Shown one piece after another: positions 1 to 8,706 of a stretch of DNA of 64,000 bases; the first letter of the stretch is position 1; the number at the start of each line of letters is the position of its first letter. Source of the stretch: Microbacterium sp. Root553 (lineage in GTDB: Bacteria; Actinomycetota; Actinomycetes; Actinomycetales; Microbacteriaceae); the NCBI RefSeq assembly GCF_001426995.1, contig NZ_LMFY01000001.1, forward strand, positions 1,454,470-1,518,469, written 5' to 3'. The position numbers were made by a program, and so were the translations under genes. The notes below the pieces were generated by a model. That model ran no database searches. It saw nothing but the letters and a program-made list of their open reading frames with translations, and was not told the DNA's origin.

Positions 1-113
1 CCCGCGGCGTAGGCTCGTGGTCGACGGGCCGCCCCGCGCGGACCGAGGCTCAGTCTGACACTCCGAATCAGCTAAGCTGACACTGAGTCGCACACGTTTC
101 GAAGGAGAACCGC

Positions 114-875
114 ATGCAGATCCAGGGCTCGAGCGCTCTCATCACCGGCGGTGCGTCCGGTCTGGGCCTCGCCACCGCGCGCAGGCTCGCCGCCGCCGGC
201 GCCGTCGTCACCGTCCTCGACCTGCCGTCGTCGCACGGCGCCGACATCGCCGCCGAGCTCGGCGGGGTGTTCGTCTCCGGCGACGTGACGAACGCGGACG
301 ACGCGGCCGCAGCCGCCGCCGCGGCACAGGCCGCCGCCCCGCTGCGCATCGTCGTGAACTGCGCCGGCATCGCGCCGCCCGCCAAGGTGCTGGACCGCGA
401 GGGCAACCCCGCCGCGCTCGCCGACTTCGAGCGCGTCGTGCGCATCAACCTGGTCGGCACCTTCAACGTGCTGTCGCAGGCCGCGGCCGTCATGGCGAAG
501 AACGACCCGACCGACGACGGCGACCGAGGCGTGATCGTGAACACGGCGAGCGTGGCGGCGTTCGACGGACAGATCGGGCAGCCCGCCTACTCCGCCTCCA
601 AGGGCGGCGTGCATGCCATGACCCTGCCGGTCGCCCGTGAGCTCGCCCGCCACGGCATCCGCGTCTGCACGATCGCGCCCGGCATCATGGAGACCCCGAT
701 GCTGATGGGGCTGCCGCAGGCCGCCCAGGATTCGCTCGGCCAGCAGGTGCCGTTCCCCTCGCGACTCGGGCGTCCCGACGAGTACGCCGCCCTCGTGCAG
801 CAGATCGCCGAGAACGGCTATCTCAACGGCGAGACCATCCGGCTCGACGGCGCCATCCGCATGGCACCGAAGTAG
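114..875 (+). CDS. SDR family 3-hydroxyacyl-CoA dehydrogenase-like oxidoreductase
   Basis: A 253-aa classical short-chain dehydrogenase. The cofactor motif TGGASGLG spans residues 11-18, an NCAG motif lies near residue 83, and S146, Y159 and K163 form the catalytic set (YSASK). The overall pattern, including the long segment after NCAG and the ending in LDGAIRMAPK, is that of the HSD17B10/3-hydroxyacyl-CoA dehydrogenase type II group, which oxidises 3-hydroxyacyl-CoA with NAD. GAAGGAG stands 6 nt before the ATG. A second SDR follows 56 bp downstream on the same strand, so the two are probably co-transcribed; a fatty or branched-chain acyl-CoA role is inferred, not shown. Confidence 0.9.
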   Translation: MQIQGSSALITGGASGLGLATARRLAAAGAVVTVLDLPSSHGADIAAELGGVFVSGDVTNADDAAAAAAAAQAAAPLRIVVNCAGIAPPAKVLDREGNPAALADFERVVRINLVGTFNVLSQAAAVMAKNDPTDDGDRGVIVNTASVAAFDGQIGQPAYSASKGGVHAMTLPVARELARHGIRVCTIAPGIMETPMLMGLPQAAQDSLGQQVPFPSRLGRPDEYAALVQQIAENGYLNGETIRLDGAIRMAPK

Positions 876-931
876 ACCGCGACCCCCAGACCGCGACCCT
901 CGCACCGCCGCCCACGCTCCAAGGAGACCGC

Positions 932-1762
932 ATGTCCCTCGCAGGAAAGACCATCCTCATGTCCGGCGGCAGCCGTGGCATCGGCCTCGCGATCGCGCTG
1001 CGCGCCGCGGCCGACGGCGCCAACATCGCGATGCTCGCGAAGACCGACACCCCGCATCCCAAGCTCGAGGGCACCGTGCACAGCGCTGCCGAGCAGATCC
1101 GTGCGGCGGGCGGACGCGCGCTGCCCATCGTCGGCGATGTGCGCGACGATGACGACATCACCGAGGCCGTGCTGAAGACGCAGGGCGAGTTCGGCGGCAT
1201 CGACATCGTCATCAACAACGCCAGCGTCATCGACCTCTCGCGCTCGCTCGACCTCGGCGCCAAGAAGTACGACCTGATGCAGGACGTCAACGTGCGCGGC
1301 ACGTTCATGCTGTCGCGCGCGGCGATCCCGATCCTCAAGGATGCCGAGAACCCGCACATCCTGTCGCTGTCACCGCCCCTGAACCCCAGCCCGAAGTGGC
1401 TCGGAGCGCACACCGGATACACGCTCGCGAAGTTCGGGATGACGATGGTCACTCTCGGGCTCGCCGCGGAGTTCGCCCGCGACGGGATCGCCGCGAACAC
1501 CCTGTGGCCGCGCACCACGATCGCGACGGCGGCGGTGCAGAACCTGCTCGGCGGCGACCGGGTGATGGCCGCGAGCCGCACCCCCGACATCTATGCGGAC
1601 GCGGCATACGCCGTGCTGTGCAAGCCCGCCGCCGAGTACACCGGGCAGACGCTGATCGTCGAGGACGTGCTCGAGGCCGACGGCGTCACCGACTTCTCGG
1701 GCTATGCCGCGGTGGCCGGCACCCCGGACGCGCAGCTGTTCCCCGACATCTTCCTCGACTGA
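932..1762 (+). CDS. SDR family NAD(P)-dependent oxidoreductase (HSDL2-like)
   Basis: A 276-aa short-chain dehydrogenase with GGSRGIG at residues 12-18, NNAS near residue 93 and Y163/K167 as the YxxxK pair. The extended loop before the tyrosine (LSPPLNPSPKW) and the length match the hydroxysteroid-dehydrogenase-like-2 / citronellal-dehydrogenase group, whose members act on fatty or terpenoid acyl substrates. AAGGAG precedes the ATG. It follows the previous SDR at 56 bp and probably shares its transcript. The exact substrate cannot be read from sequence. Confidence 0.88.
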   Translation: MSLAGKTILMSGGSRGIGLAIALRAAADGANIAMLAKTDTPHPKLEGTVHSAAEQIRAAGGRALPIVGDVRDDDDITEAVLKTQGEFGGIDIVINNASVIDLSRSLDLGAKKYDLMQDVNVRGTFMLSRAAIPILKDAENPHILSLSPPLNPSPKWLGAHTGYTLAKFGMTMVTLGLAAEFARDGIAANTLWPRTTIATAAVQNLLGGDRVMAASRTPDIYADAAYAVLCKPAAEYTGQTLIVEDVLEADGVTDFSGYAAVAGTPDAQLFPDIFLD

Positions 1763-1798
1763 CGCTCCGCCGGCACGTCCCGGGCGAGGGCGGGCGGG

Positions 1799-2548
1799 TC
1801 AGAAGAGCAGGTAGACGGCGCCGGCGATCGTCAGCGCGATCACGATGCGGTCGAACAGCACCTGGTCCATGCGCTTCGCCAGGCGGATGCCGCCGAGGGC
1901 GCCGATCACGACGAGCGGTGCGAGTACGGCGTCCATGAGGAGCACGTGCCCGTCGAAGAGTCCCAGTCCCGCGAGGAACGGGATCTTGACGAGGTTGATG
2001 ATGGCGAAGAACCAGGCCGAGGTGCCCAGGAACACCTGCACCGGCGTGCGCGTCGCCAGAAAGTACATCGACAGGACGGGCCCGCCCGCGTTCGCGACCA
2101 TCGTCGTGAAACCACCGAGCGTGCCGTAGACGCCGGAGAGCAGGATGCCGCCCGGGGCCGGTGCGACCGCATCCGCTCTGTGCTGCCGCCATCGCCGCCA
2201 CAGGGTGACGGCGATCATCGCGAGCAGGATCACTCCGATCGCGCGCCGCACGATCCCATCGCCCGCGAGGGCCAGGAATGCGAACCCGGCCAGGAGTCCG
2301 GCGACCACGGCCGGGGCCAGGCGCAGCAGGGTGGGCCAGTGCGCATGCCGCCGATAGGTGATCAGGGCGAAGACGTCGCCCACGATCAGCAGCAGGAGCA
2401 TCGCCGCGGTCGAGGTGCGTGCGGGCAGGACGGTCGCGAACAAAGCGATCGCCAGGATGCTGCCGCCAGGCAGCGCGGTCTTCGAGACGCCGATCGTGAG
2501 GGCCGCGACGCCGAGTGCCGCCCAGGCGAGGGGCTCGAGTCCGATCAC
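1799..2548 (-). CDS. TauE/SafE family sulfite/organosulfur exporter-like membrane protein
   Basis: A 249-aa, almost entirely hydrophobic protein with about eight predicted membrane helices and the glycine-rich repeats of TauE/SafE permeases (GVYGTLGGFTTMVANAGGP in the second half). The family exports sulfite, sulfoacetate or related anions across the cytoplasmic membrane. The start is GTG. It lies 22 bp downstream of the L7/L12-repeat protein on the same strand, so the two may form an operon. The substrate is unknown. Confidence 0.9.
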   Translation of the reverse strand: MIGLEPLAWAALGVAALTIGVSKTALPGGSILAIALFATVLPARTSTAAMLLLLIVGDVFALITYRRHAHWPTLLRLAPAVVAGLLAGFAFLALAGDGIVRRAIGVILLAMIAVTLWRRWRQHRADAVAPAPGGILLSGVYGTLGGFTTMVANAGGPVLSMYFLATRTPVQVFLGTSAWFFAIINLVKIPFLAGLGLFDGHVLLMDAVLAPLVVIGALGGIRLAKRMDQVLFDRIVIALTIAGAVYLLF

Positions 2549-2570
2549 CGTCGCGCGAGGGGACGTGCGG

Positions 2571-3146
2571 TCATGAGCGGTGCTGCTGCGGCCAGGACTC
2601 GACGATGTCCTTCGCGTCCTTCAGGCCGAACCCCGTCTGCTCGCGCACCACCTTGATCGCTCGGATCTTCTGATCGGACGCCACGAGGTGGTCGACCTCC
2701 GCGGCGATCGACGGGGGCAGCGCGCCGCGGACGGACGAGGGCGTCGGGGTGATCGACGATGCGGTCGCCGTGATGTTCGACGTCGCGGCGAGGTGCGGGG
2801 CCGTGGTGCTGATCGACCAGTGGTCGATCCGGTCCTTCGCCTCCTTCAGGGAGACTCCGGTGTGCTCCCGGAAGACCTTGATCGCGTGGATGCGCTTGTC
2901 GGCGGCGATGAGCCGGTCGATCTCGGCGGTCACCGTCGGCGTGAGATGAGACGGGGCCATCTGCGACGACGTGGCCGTCGCCGGCGAGGCGAAGCGGGAG
3001 GCGGTCGGCTGCGCGGTCGTCTGCTGCGGCGTGTAGACCTGCGCCTCTGGCAGCTTCGGGCGCATGGCGCGGAGTGCCAGGCCGAGCACCAGGGCCCCCA
3101 ATCCGAGGAGGACGATGGTGCCGCCGACGATCAGGATGATGTCCAT
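2571..3146 (-). CDS. Membrane-anchored protein with two L7/L12 C-terminal-like repeats
   Basis: 191 aa. Residues about 3-27 form one transmembrane helix, followed by a Thr/Ser/Pro/Ala-rich linker. Two copies of a roughly 35-residue module (about residues 73-110 and 148-187) follow, with the pattern KIxAIKxxRExTGxxLKxAKDxV. That is the signature of the ribosomal protein L7/L12 C-terminal domain, which recruits translation GTPases. Membrane anchoring and duplication are unlike the ribosomal protein itself. A structural or protein-binding role is inferred only. It is divergent from rlmN. Confidence 0.85.
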   Translation of the reverse strand: MDIILIVGGTIVLLGLGALVLGLALRAMRPKLPEAQVYTPQQTTAQPTASRFASPATATSSQMAPSHLTPTVTAEIDRLIAADKRIHAIKVFREHTGVSLKEAKDRIDHWSISTTAPHLAATSNITATASSITPTPSSVRGALPPSIAAEVDHLVASDQKIRAIKVVREQTGFGLKDAKDIVESWPQQHRS

Positions 3147-3216
3147 CCGCTCAGTCTAGGCAGCGACGCCCCCGCGCCCCAGGGCCTTCCCACCCGCCAC
3201 CGCGTACCCTGGAGGT

Positions 3217-4521
3217 ATGACCGAGACTCCCCGCACGCCCGAGACGCGCCCCGCCACGGCTCCCGCGTCGTCCCGTTCGGGGGCTGTCCGCTCCACCGGA
3301 CCCGCCCAGGTGCGTCCGGCGACCGAGGGCTGGACCCAGCTGAAGGACGCCGAGGGGCGGCCGCTGCTGCAGTTCGCGAGTCCCAAGCGCGGCAAGCCGC
3401 CGGTGCACCTCGCCGATCTGACCCCTGCCGAGCGCATCGAGAAGGTCAAGGAGCTCGGCCTGCCCGGCTTCCGCGCGAAGCAGCTCTCGACCCACTACTT
3501 CCGCCACTACACGTCGGATGCGGCGGCGATGACCGATCTTCCGGCCGACACCCGCGAGCAGCTCGTCGCAGGCATGCTGCCGCCGCTGCTCACCGAGGTG
3601 CGCCGCCTCGAGACCGACCGCGGAGACACGATCAAGTTCCTCTGGCGTCTGCACGACGGCGCGCTCGTCGAGTCGGTGCTCATGCGGTACCCCGGCCGGA
3701 TCACGCTGTGCGTGTCCTCGCAGGCGGGATGCGGCATGAACTGCCCGTTCTGCGCCACGGGGCAGGCGGGTCTGACCCGCAACATGTCGACCGCCGAGAT
3801 CATCGAGCAGATCGTCCGCGCCAACCGTCTGATCGCCGAGGGCGGTCTCGGCGGCAAGACCCTTCGTCAGGCTCAGGGACCGGGGCAGACGCCGGAGCGC
3901 GTGTCGAACATCGTCTTCATGGGCATGGGGGAGCCGCTCGCCAACTACAAGCGGGTGATGGACGCGGTGCGTTCGATGGTCGCACCGCAGCCCGACGGCC
4001 TCGGCATGAGCGCACGCGGCATCACGGTCTCGACGGTGGGTCTCGTGCCCGCGATCAAGAAGCTCGCCGACGAGGGCATCCCGGTGACCTTCGCCCTCTC
4101 GCTGCACGCGCCCGACGATCATCTGCGCGACGAGCTCATTCCGGTGAACTCCCGCTGGAAGGTCGACGAGGCGCTGGATGCCGCTTACGACTACTACGCC
4201 AAGACCGGCCGTCGTGTCTCGATCGAGTACGCGCTGATCAAGGACATGAACGACCATGCCTGGCGTGCGGACCTGCTCGCCGACAAGCTCAATGAGCGTG
4301 GTCGCGGCTGGGTGCACGTCAACCCGATCCCGCTGAACCCGACGCCCGGATCGATCTGGACCTCTTCGGACAAGGACGTCACGGACGAATTCGTGCGCCG
4401 ACTGAACGACGCAGGCATCCCGACCACCCTGCGCGACACCCGCGGCAAGGAGATCGACGGCGCATGCGGTCAGCTCGTCGCGACGACCGAAGACGAGGCC
4501 ACCTCCGCCGCGATGGCCTGA
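3217..4521 (+). CDS. rlmN: 23S rRNA (adenine(2503)-C(2))-methyltransferase RlmN
   Basis: A 434-aa radical-SAM methyltransferase that methylates A2503 of 23S rRNA and also A37 of some tRNAs. The iron-sulfur triad C172/C176/C179 (CGMNCPFC) is present, with FMGMGEPL and LSLHAPDD downstream and the methyl-carrier cysteine near the C-terminus in GACGQL. GGAGGT stands directly before the ATG. It is longer than most RlmN (about 350-390 aa) because of an Ala/Pro/Ser-rich N-terminal extension of about 35 residues. It also carries an extra LRQAQGP segment at residues 216-222 that looks repeat-derived. The 3' end overlaps the convergent reductase gene by 52 bp. Confidence 0.97.
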   Translation: MTETPRTPETRPATAPASSRSGAVRSTGPAQVRPATEGWTQLKDAEGRPLLQFASPKRGKPPVHLADLTPAERIEKVKELGLPGFRAKQLSTHYFRHYTSDAAAMTDLPADTREQLVAGMLPPLLTEVRRLETDRGDTIKFLWRLHDGALVESVLMRYPGRITLCVSSQAGCGMNCPFCATGQAGLTRNMSTAEIIEQIVRANRLIAEGGLGGKTLRQAQGPGQTPERVSNIVFMGMGEPLANYKRVMDAVRSMVAPQPDGLGMSARGITVSTVGLVPAIKKLADEGIPVTFALSLHAPDDHLRDELIPVNSRWKVDEALDAAYDYYAKTGRRVSIEYALIKDMNDHAWRADLLADKLNERGRGWVHVNPIPLNPTPGSIWTSSDKDVTDEFVRRLNDAGIPTTLRDTRGKEIDGACGQLVATTEDEATSAAMA

Positions 4522-5108
4522 GGCCCAGCGGCTCGGCTCCGATCGCGGAGGCCGTCCCGGCGACCGAGGTGCTCGGCGCGCGACAGCCATGACTCGATGC
4601 GTGCGGGGCTCGCGTCCTTGACCCCGAGCATCCGGGTGGTCCGAACGGAGCGGATGCCGCAGAACCGCAGCGTTCCTCGGGCGACGTGCGTCTGCGCCGG
4701 CAGTCCGGTGAACGGCGTGAGGAACCACGGAGTGTCCGCCAGCAGGAACAGCCGACCGTTCGCGGCGGTCAGCAGTCCCTCGGGCATCCCGAGCCTCGAG
4801 TAGCGGTACTCCTGCTGCGGCAGGAGTGCCCGATCGAAGAATCCCTTGAGCAGCGCGGGCACCGATCCCCACCAGAGCGGCGTGAAGACCACGACCGTCC
4901 GCGCCTCGGCCAGTGCGCGCTTGGCGTCGATCAGGTCGGGTTCGAGCGGCATGCGCTCGCGGTAGCCGAAGCGCAGCGACGGGTCGAAGTCGAGATCGCG
5001 CAGGGCGAGGATGCGGGCGTCGCCGTGGGCCGCGGCGTACCGCCGCGCGAGTTCTGCGGTGAGGGACCGGGCATCCGGGTGGCCGTCGATGATCAGTGCG
5101 GAAGACAT
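4470..5108 (-). CDS. NAD(P)H-dependent oxidoreductase, flavodoxin-like fold
   Basis: A 212-aa protein of the NAD(P)H-quinone-oxidoreductase/modulator-of-drug-activity-B type. It starts IIDGHPD, has [19 protein letters not shown] in the middle and PWFLTPF later, all typical of FMN- or FAD-dependent two-electron quinone reductases. The final 17 or so residues read through the end of rlmN on the opposite strand. It is divergent from a TetR regulator, with a perfect 11-bp inverted repeat between the two starts, so TetR control in response to a quinone or electrophile is likely (inference). Confidence 0.92.
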   Translation of the reverse strand: MSSALIIDGHPDARSLTAELARRYAAAHGDARILALRDLDFDPSLRFGYRERMPLEPDLIDAKRALAEARTVVVFTPLWWGSVPALLKGFFDRALLPQQEYRYSRLGMPEGLLTAANGRLFLLADTPWFLTPFTGLPAQTHVARGTLRFCGIRSVRTTRMLGVKDASPARIESWLSRAEHLGRRDGLRDRSRAAGPQAIAAEVASSSVVATS

Positions 5109-5121
5109 GCGGACTCCTATG

Positions 5122-5154
5122 TTGACAGTGTCAAGCAGTGGTGGACACTGTCAA
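5122..5154. promoter_or_regulatory. Inverted-repeat operator between reductase and TetR genes
   Basis: TTGACAGTGTC (5122-5132) and GACACTGTCAA (5144-5154) are perfect 11-bp inverted arms around an 11-bp spacer, centred in the divergent intergenic region. The left arm contains a TTGACA that could serve as a -35 box. This is the best candidate for the TetR binding site controlling both genes. Confidence 0.65.
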
Positions 5155-5157
5155 GAT

Positions 5158-5174
5158 AAGCAACAATGTTGCTT
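5158..5174. promoter_or_regulatory. Second palindrome overlapping the TetR start codon
   Basis: AAGCAACAATGTTGCTT is a perfect 17-bp palindrome whose centre is the A of the proposed ATG (5166). It could be a second operator half-site pair or an RNA hairpin masking the start. Confidence 0.45.
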
Positions 5175-5744
5175 GTGTCAAGTTCTCGATCCGGCTATCA
5201 CCACGGCGACCTCGCCCACGCGCTCGAAGCGGCGGCGATGCAGCTGCTCGTCGACAGGCCGGCGCAGGAGATCAGCCTGCGCGAGGTCGCGCGCGCGGCG
5301 GGCGTGAGCCACAACGCGCCCTACCACCACTTCTCCGACCGCCGAGGTCTGCTCAAGGTGCTGGCCGAGCGGAGCATGGCCGATCTGGTCACGGCGGTGC
5401 GCACGTCGATCGAGGGCGCCTCCGACCCGGCCTCCGCCGCGGTCGAGGGCGGGGCCGCCTACATCCGCTTCGCCGTCGAGCACCCGCACGGCTTCGACGT
5501 GATCTACGACCCGACCGTGTGCATCCCCGGTGAGCCGAGCGAGACCATGGCGCCGCTGATCGCCGAGCTCGAAGAGCTGCTGTCGACCGCGTCCGCCGCC
5601 GCGGGCCTCGAGAGCGAGAGCGGCGTCACCGCCGTCTGGGGACTCGTGCACGGCCTCGGGACCCTGTGCGCCGCCGGGCACTTCTCCCTCGACGATGCGC
5701 TCGCCGCGAGTGCCGAGGCGCTCGCTCGCATGCTCTCCCGCTGA
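5166..5744 (+). CDS. TetR/AcrR family transcriptional regulator
   Basis: 192 aa. The N-terminal helix-turn-helix (about residues 34-66) reads EISLREVARAAGVSHNAPYH, a normal TetR recognition module, followed by an alpha-helical ligand domain of the WHG/TetR_C_33 type. It is divergent from the flavodoxin-fold reductase, its likely target. No convincing Shine-Dalgarno precedes ATG 5166. A GTG at 5175 is an alternative start, and leaderless translation is possible because the palindromes crowd the start. Confidence 0.9.
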   Translation: MLLVSSSRSGYHHGDLAHALEAAAMQLLVDRPAQEISLREVARAAGVSHNAPYHHFSDRRGLLKVLAERSMADLVTAVRTSIEGASDPASAAVEGGAAYIRFAVEHPHGFDVIYDPTVCIPGEPSETMAPLIAELEELLSTASAAAGLESESGVTAVWGLVHGLGTLCAAGHFSLDDALAASAEALARMLSR

Positions 5745-5747
5745 CCT

Positions 5748-5813
5748 CCGCGCGCCCTCCCCGCTCGGGCCGCGCGCCCTCCCCGCGCCGGCCGCGCGCC
5801 CTCCCCGGGCCGG
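5748..5813. repeat. Three tandem copies of a 22-bp GC-rich unit
   Basis: Three adjacent 22-bp units (5748-5769, 5770-5791, 5792-5813) share CCGCGCGCCCTCCCCG and differ only near their ends. They fill the gap after the TetR stop and before the DUF4407 gene. Function is unknown. Confidence 0.8.
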
Positions 5814-5888
5814 TGGAACAGCCCCGCAGAGGCGGAAACACAGGCTTCGTCCACGCTTTCCACAGGCGGCGTTTCGTAGATTATCGGA

Positions 5889-7520
5889 ATGCCCTATTCT
5901 GCTCACCGTCCCGGACGGTTCGATTCCCAGGGTCGGATCATCCTCGACAGCGACCCGAACGCTGACACGGACGACCTCGACTTCCTGCGCGAGTACGAGC
6001 CGACCGGCGCCGATCTGCAGGAGCCGCGGCAGGCCGACCCGACCCCCGCGTCCGAGACTATGCAGGAGCAGGACGCCACGGCATCCGCTCGTCCGGTGCG
6101 TGAGCCGAAGCCACGCCGCCAGCCGCGCGAGCGCACTCCCCGCGTGCCCGGATCCCGCCTTCGTCAGCTGGCGATCCTCGGCGGAGCCGACGGCGAGATC
6201 CTCGATCGTGTGCCCGGCGAGACCCCGCGCTTCGTGCAGATGTTCTTCGTGCTCGCCGGGACCGCGCTGGTCTCGGCCATCTCGATGCTGTTCGCGCTGA
6301 CCACCGGCGTGCAGGCCGCGATCTGGCTCGCCGCCCCGCTGGCGATCGTGTGGGCGCTGATCATCTTCAACCTCGACCGCTTCCTGACCTCGACCATGAC
6401 CTCGACGAGGAACGTGTGGCGCCTCATCGGCCTCGCGATCCCGCGTGTGGTCATGGCGGCGATCATCGGTTTCGTCGTGGCCGAGCCGCTGGTGCTGCAG
6501 ATCTTCCACAACGACATCGCCCGCGAGGTCGCCTCGACCAACATCACCCAGGCGCAGTCCGATCAGGACGCACTGGAGACCGGGCCCGAGCGCAAGGCGC
6601 TCGATGCCGCCTCCGACCGCGTCGCCGCGCTCGAGAACCAGGCGGCGACGGGGATCGTCGCCGGCACCGACTCGGCGTCCGCGAGCGAATCGGCCGCGCA
6701 GGGCACGGTCGACGACCTCACCGCCAAGATGACCGCCCAGCAGGGCGTCATCGACCAGGCGCGGGTGCTGTACCAGTGCGAGCTCACCGGCGAAGGCGCG
6801 GGCACGGTCCCCGGCTGCACCGGCGTCAACGGCGAAGGTGCGAGCTCGGATGCCGCGCAGGCGCAGCTCGCCGAGGCGCAGCAGACCTACGACGCGCTCG
6901 CCGCGCAGCTGCGCACCGCGAACGAGGAGCTGGCCGCGGCCGGCACCGCGGCCAAGGAGAACACCAGCACGTCGGAGACGCAGAACCGCGAGGAGGCGCA
7001 GTCGCAGCTGCCCGCCGCCCGTGACAGCTACGACACCGCGCTCGCCGCCTACAACGCGCGTGCCGAGTCGGTCGCCTCCGGCAACGCCGGCGCGATCGGG
7101 CTGCTCAGTCAGATCAGCGGGCTCAACAGGCTGAGCGAGAAGGAGCCCACGATCCTCTGGGCGCACATCCTGATCGCCGCGCTGTTCTTCATGATCGAGC
7201 TGCTTCCGGTGCTGGTGAAGGTGCTCACGTCGTACGGCGACCCCTCGCTCTACGAGAAGGCGGCCGCGATCCGCAAGCAGGTCGCGCTCGACCGGGTCAC
7301 CGCCGAGGGCTTCCGCGACCGGGCGGCGATCGTGACCGAGCAGTCGCAGGGCATGACGGCGGATGCCGCGACCGGCGAGCCGCAGACCCGCGCCGAGCGC
7401 AGGGAGGCGACGCAGGCCGTCGACGCGCGCGCCGAGGCGCGGGAGCGCGAGCTCTCCGAGAAGCGCGCGCAGGCCCAGACGCTCGCCGAGCAGGAGCAGC
7501 TGGTCGAGCCCCGCGTCTGA
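5889..7520 (+). CDS. DUF4407 domain-containing membrane protein
   Basis: 543 aa. A polar N-terminal tail is followed by LGGADGEILDRVPGE near residue 95 and two closely spaced membrane helices. A third helix (VVMAAIIGFVVAEPLVL) precedes a long Ala/Glu/Gln-rich coiled-coil region. A final helix (ILIAALFFMIELLPVLVKV) near residue 430 leads into a basic/acidic helical tail. This helix pair, coiled coil, helix layout is that of DUF4407. Family function is unknown; neighbours give no clue. Confidence 0.92.
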   Translation: MPYSAHRPGRFDSQGRIILDSDPNADTDDLDFLREYEPTGADLQEPRQADPTPASETMQEQDATASARPVREPKPRRQPRERTPRVPGSRLRQLAILGGADGEILDRVPGETPRFVQMFFVLAGTALVSAISMLFALTTGVQAAIWLAAPLAIVWALIIFNLDRFLTSTMTSTRNVWRLIGLAIPRVVMAAIIGFVVAEPLVLQIFHNDIAREVASTNITQAQSDQDALETGPERKALDAASDRVAALENQAATGIVAGTDSASASESAAQGTVDDLTAKMTAQQGVIDQARVLYQCELTGEGAGTVPGCTGVNGEGASSDAAQAQLAEAQQTYDALAAQLRTANEELAAAGTAAKENTSTSETQNREEAQSQLPAARDSYDTALAAYNARAESVASGNAGAIGLLSQISGLNRLSEKEPTILWAHILIAALFFMIELLPVLVKVLTSYGDPSLYEKAAAIRKQVALDRVTAEGFRDRAAIVTEQSQGMTADAATGEPQTRAERREATQAVDARAEARERELSEKRAQAQTLAEQEQLVEPRV

Positions 7521-7600
7521 GACGCGGGGGAAGGGCGCAGCTCTGAGACCGGTCACGGAGATCCGGGCCCGATGTCTGCGACGGCGGGTAGCGTTGTCCC

Positions 7601-8614
7601 ATGGTCAACTATCGCTATCTCGGCAACAGCGGTCTCAAGGTCTCTGAGATCACCTACGGCAACTGGGTCACGCACGCCTCGCAGGTCGGCGACGACGCCG
7701 CCGTGAAGACGGTGCACGCGGCCCTCGAGGCCGGCATCACCACGTTCGACACCGCAGACACGTACGCCAACACGGCGGCCGAGGTCGTGCTCGGCAAGGC
7801 TCTCGAGGGCCAGCGCCGCGACGGTCTCGAGATCTTCACGAAGGTCTACTTCCCGACCGGTCCGAAGGGACCCAACGACACCGGTCTGAGCCGCAAGCAC
7901 ATCCTGCGCTCGATCGACGGCTCGCTCGAGCGCCTCGGCACCGACTACGTCGATCTGTACCAGGCGCACCGCTTCGACTACGAGACGCCGCTGGAGGAGA
8001 CCTTCCAGGCGTTCGCCGACGTCGTCCGTCAGGGCAAGGCCCTCTACATCGGCGTCTCCGAGTGGACGGCGGAGCAGCTCCGCGAGGGGCACGCTCTCGC
8101 GACGCAGCTCGGCATCCAGCTCATCTCGAACCAGCCCCAGTACTCCATGCTCTGGCGCGTGATCGAGGGCAAGGTCGTGCCGGCCTCCGAGGAGCTCGGC
8201 ATCTCGCAGATCGTCTGGTCGCCGATGGCGCAGGGCGTGCTCAGCGGCAAGTACCTGCCCGGCCAGCCGGTTCCCGACGGCTCGCGTGCGACCGACACGA
8301 ACAGCGGCGCCGACTTCATCAAGAGCTTCCTGCAGGACGAAATCCTCACCGCCGTGCAGCGCCTGAAGCCGATCGCCGACGAAGCGGGTCTGTCGATGCC
8401 GCAGCTCGCGATCGCCTGGGTGCTGCAGAATCCCAACGTCGCCGCCGCGCTCGTGGGGGCATCGCGCCCAGAGCAGCTCGCCCAGACCGTCAAGGCCTCG
8501 GGCGTGACGCTCGACGCCGACACGCTCGCCGCGATCGACACGGCGCTCGGCGACGCGGTCACCAGCGACCCCGAGCACACCTACTCGACCTCGCCCAAGA
8601 CGCGCCTGGTCTGA
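7601..8614 (+). CDS. Aldo/keto reductase (voltage-gated K+ channel beta-subunit-like)
   Basis: A 337-aa TIM-barrel NADPH-dependent aldo/keto reductase. The catalytic Asp-Tyr pair is in FDTADTYAN, the Lys in EIFTKVYF and the His in YQAHRFD. The C-terminal cofactor region reads ALVGASRPEQL. The order and spacing match the AKR6/Kv-beta-like group common in actinobacteria, which reduce aldehydes. It stands alone, followed by a strong terminator. Confidence 0.93.
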   Translation: MVNYRYLGNSGLKVSEITYGNWVTHASQVGDDAAVKTVHAALEAGITTFDTADTYANTAAEVVLGKALEGQRRDGLEIFTKVYFPTGPKGPNDTGLSRKHILRSIDGSLERLGTDYVDLYQAHRFDYETPLEETFQAFADVVRQGKALYIGVSEWTAEQLREGHALATQLGIQLISNQPQYSMLWRVIEGKVVPASEELGISQIVWSPMAQGVLSGKYLPGQPVPDGSRATDTNSGADFIKSFLQDEILTAVQRLKPIADEAGLSMPQLAIAWVLQNPNVAAALVGASRPEQLAQTVKASGVTLDADTLAAIDTALGDAVTSDPEHTYSTSPKTRLV

Positions 8615-8652
8615 GACCGGTCTGCTCTGAGGCCCGCGTGGTCTGAGAGCGC

Positions 8653-8698
8653 ACACGACGAAGGCCGTCGCCCCTCGGGGCGGCGGCCTTCGTCGTGT
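8653..8698. terminator. Bidirectional intrinsic-type hairpin
   Basis: ACACGACGAAGGCCG (8653-8667) pairs with CGGCCTTCGTCGTGT (8684-8698), with further GC pairs inside and a 3-4 nt loop. It sits between the convergent aldo/keto reductase and ABC permease genes and would terminate from both sides. Confidence 0.85.
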
Positions 8699-8706
8699 CG
8701 CGCGGG

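Noticed and set aside
2580..4295. A 571-codon plus-strand frame overlapping the L7/L12-repeat gene and rlmN
   Set aside because: Arg/Gly/Asp-rich shadow of the two real genes, no start signal and no motifs.
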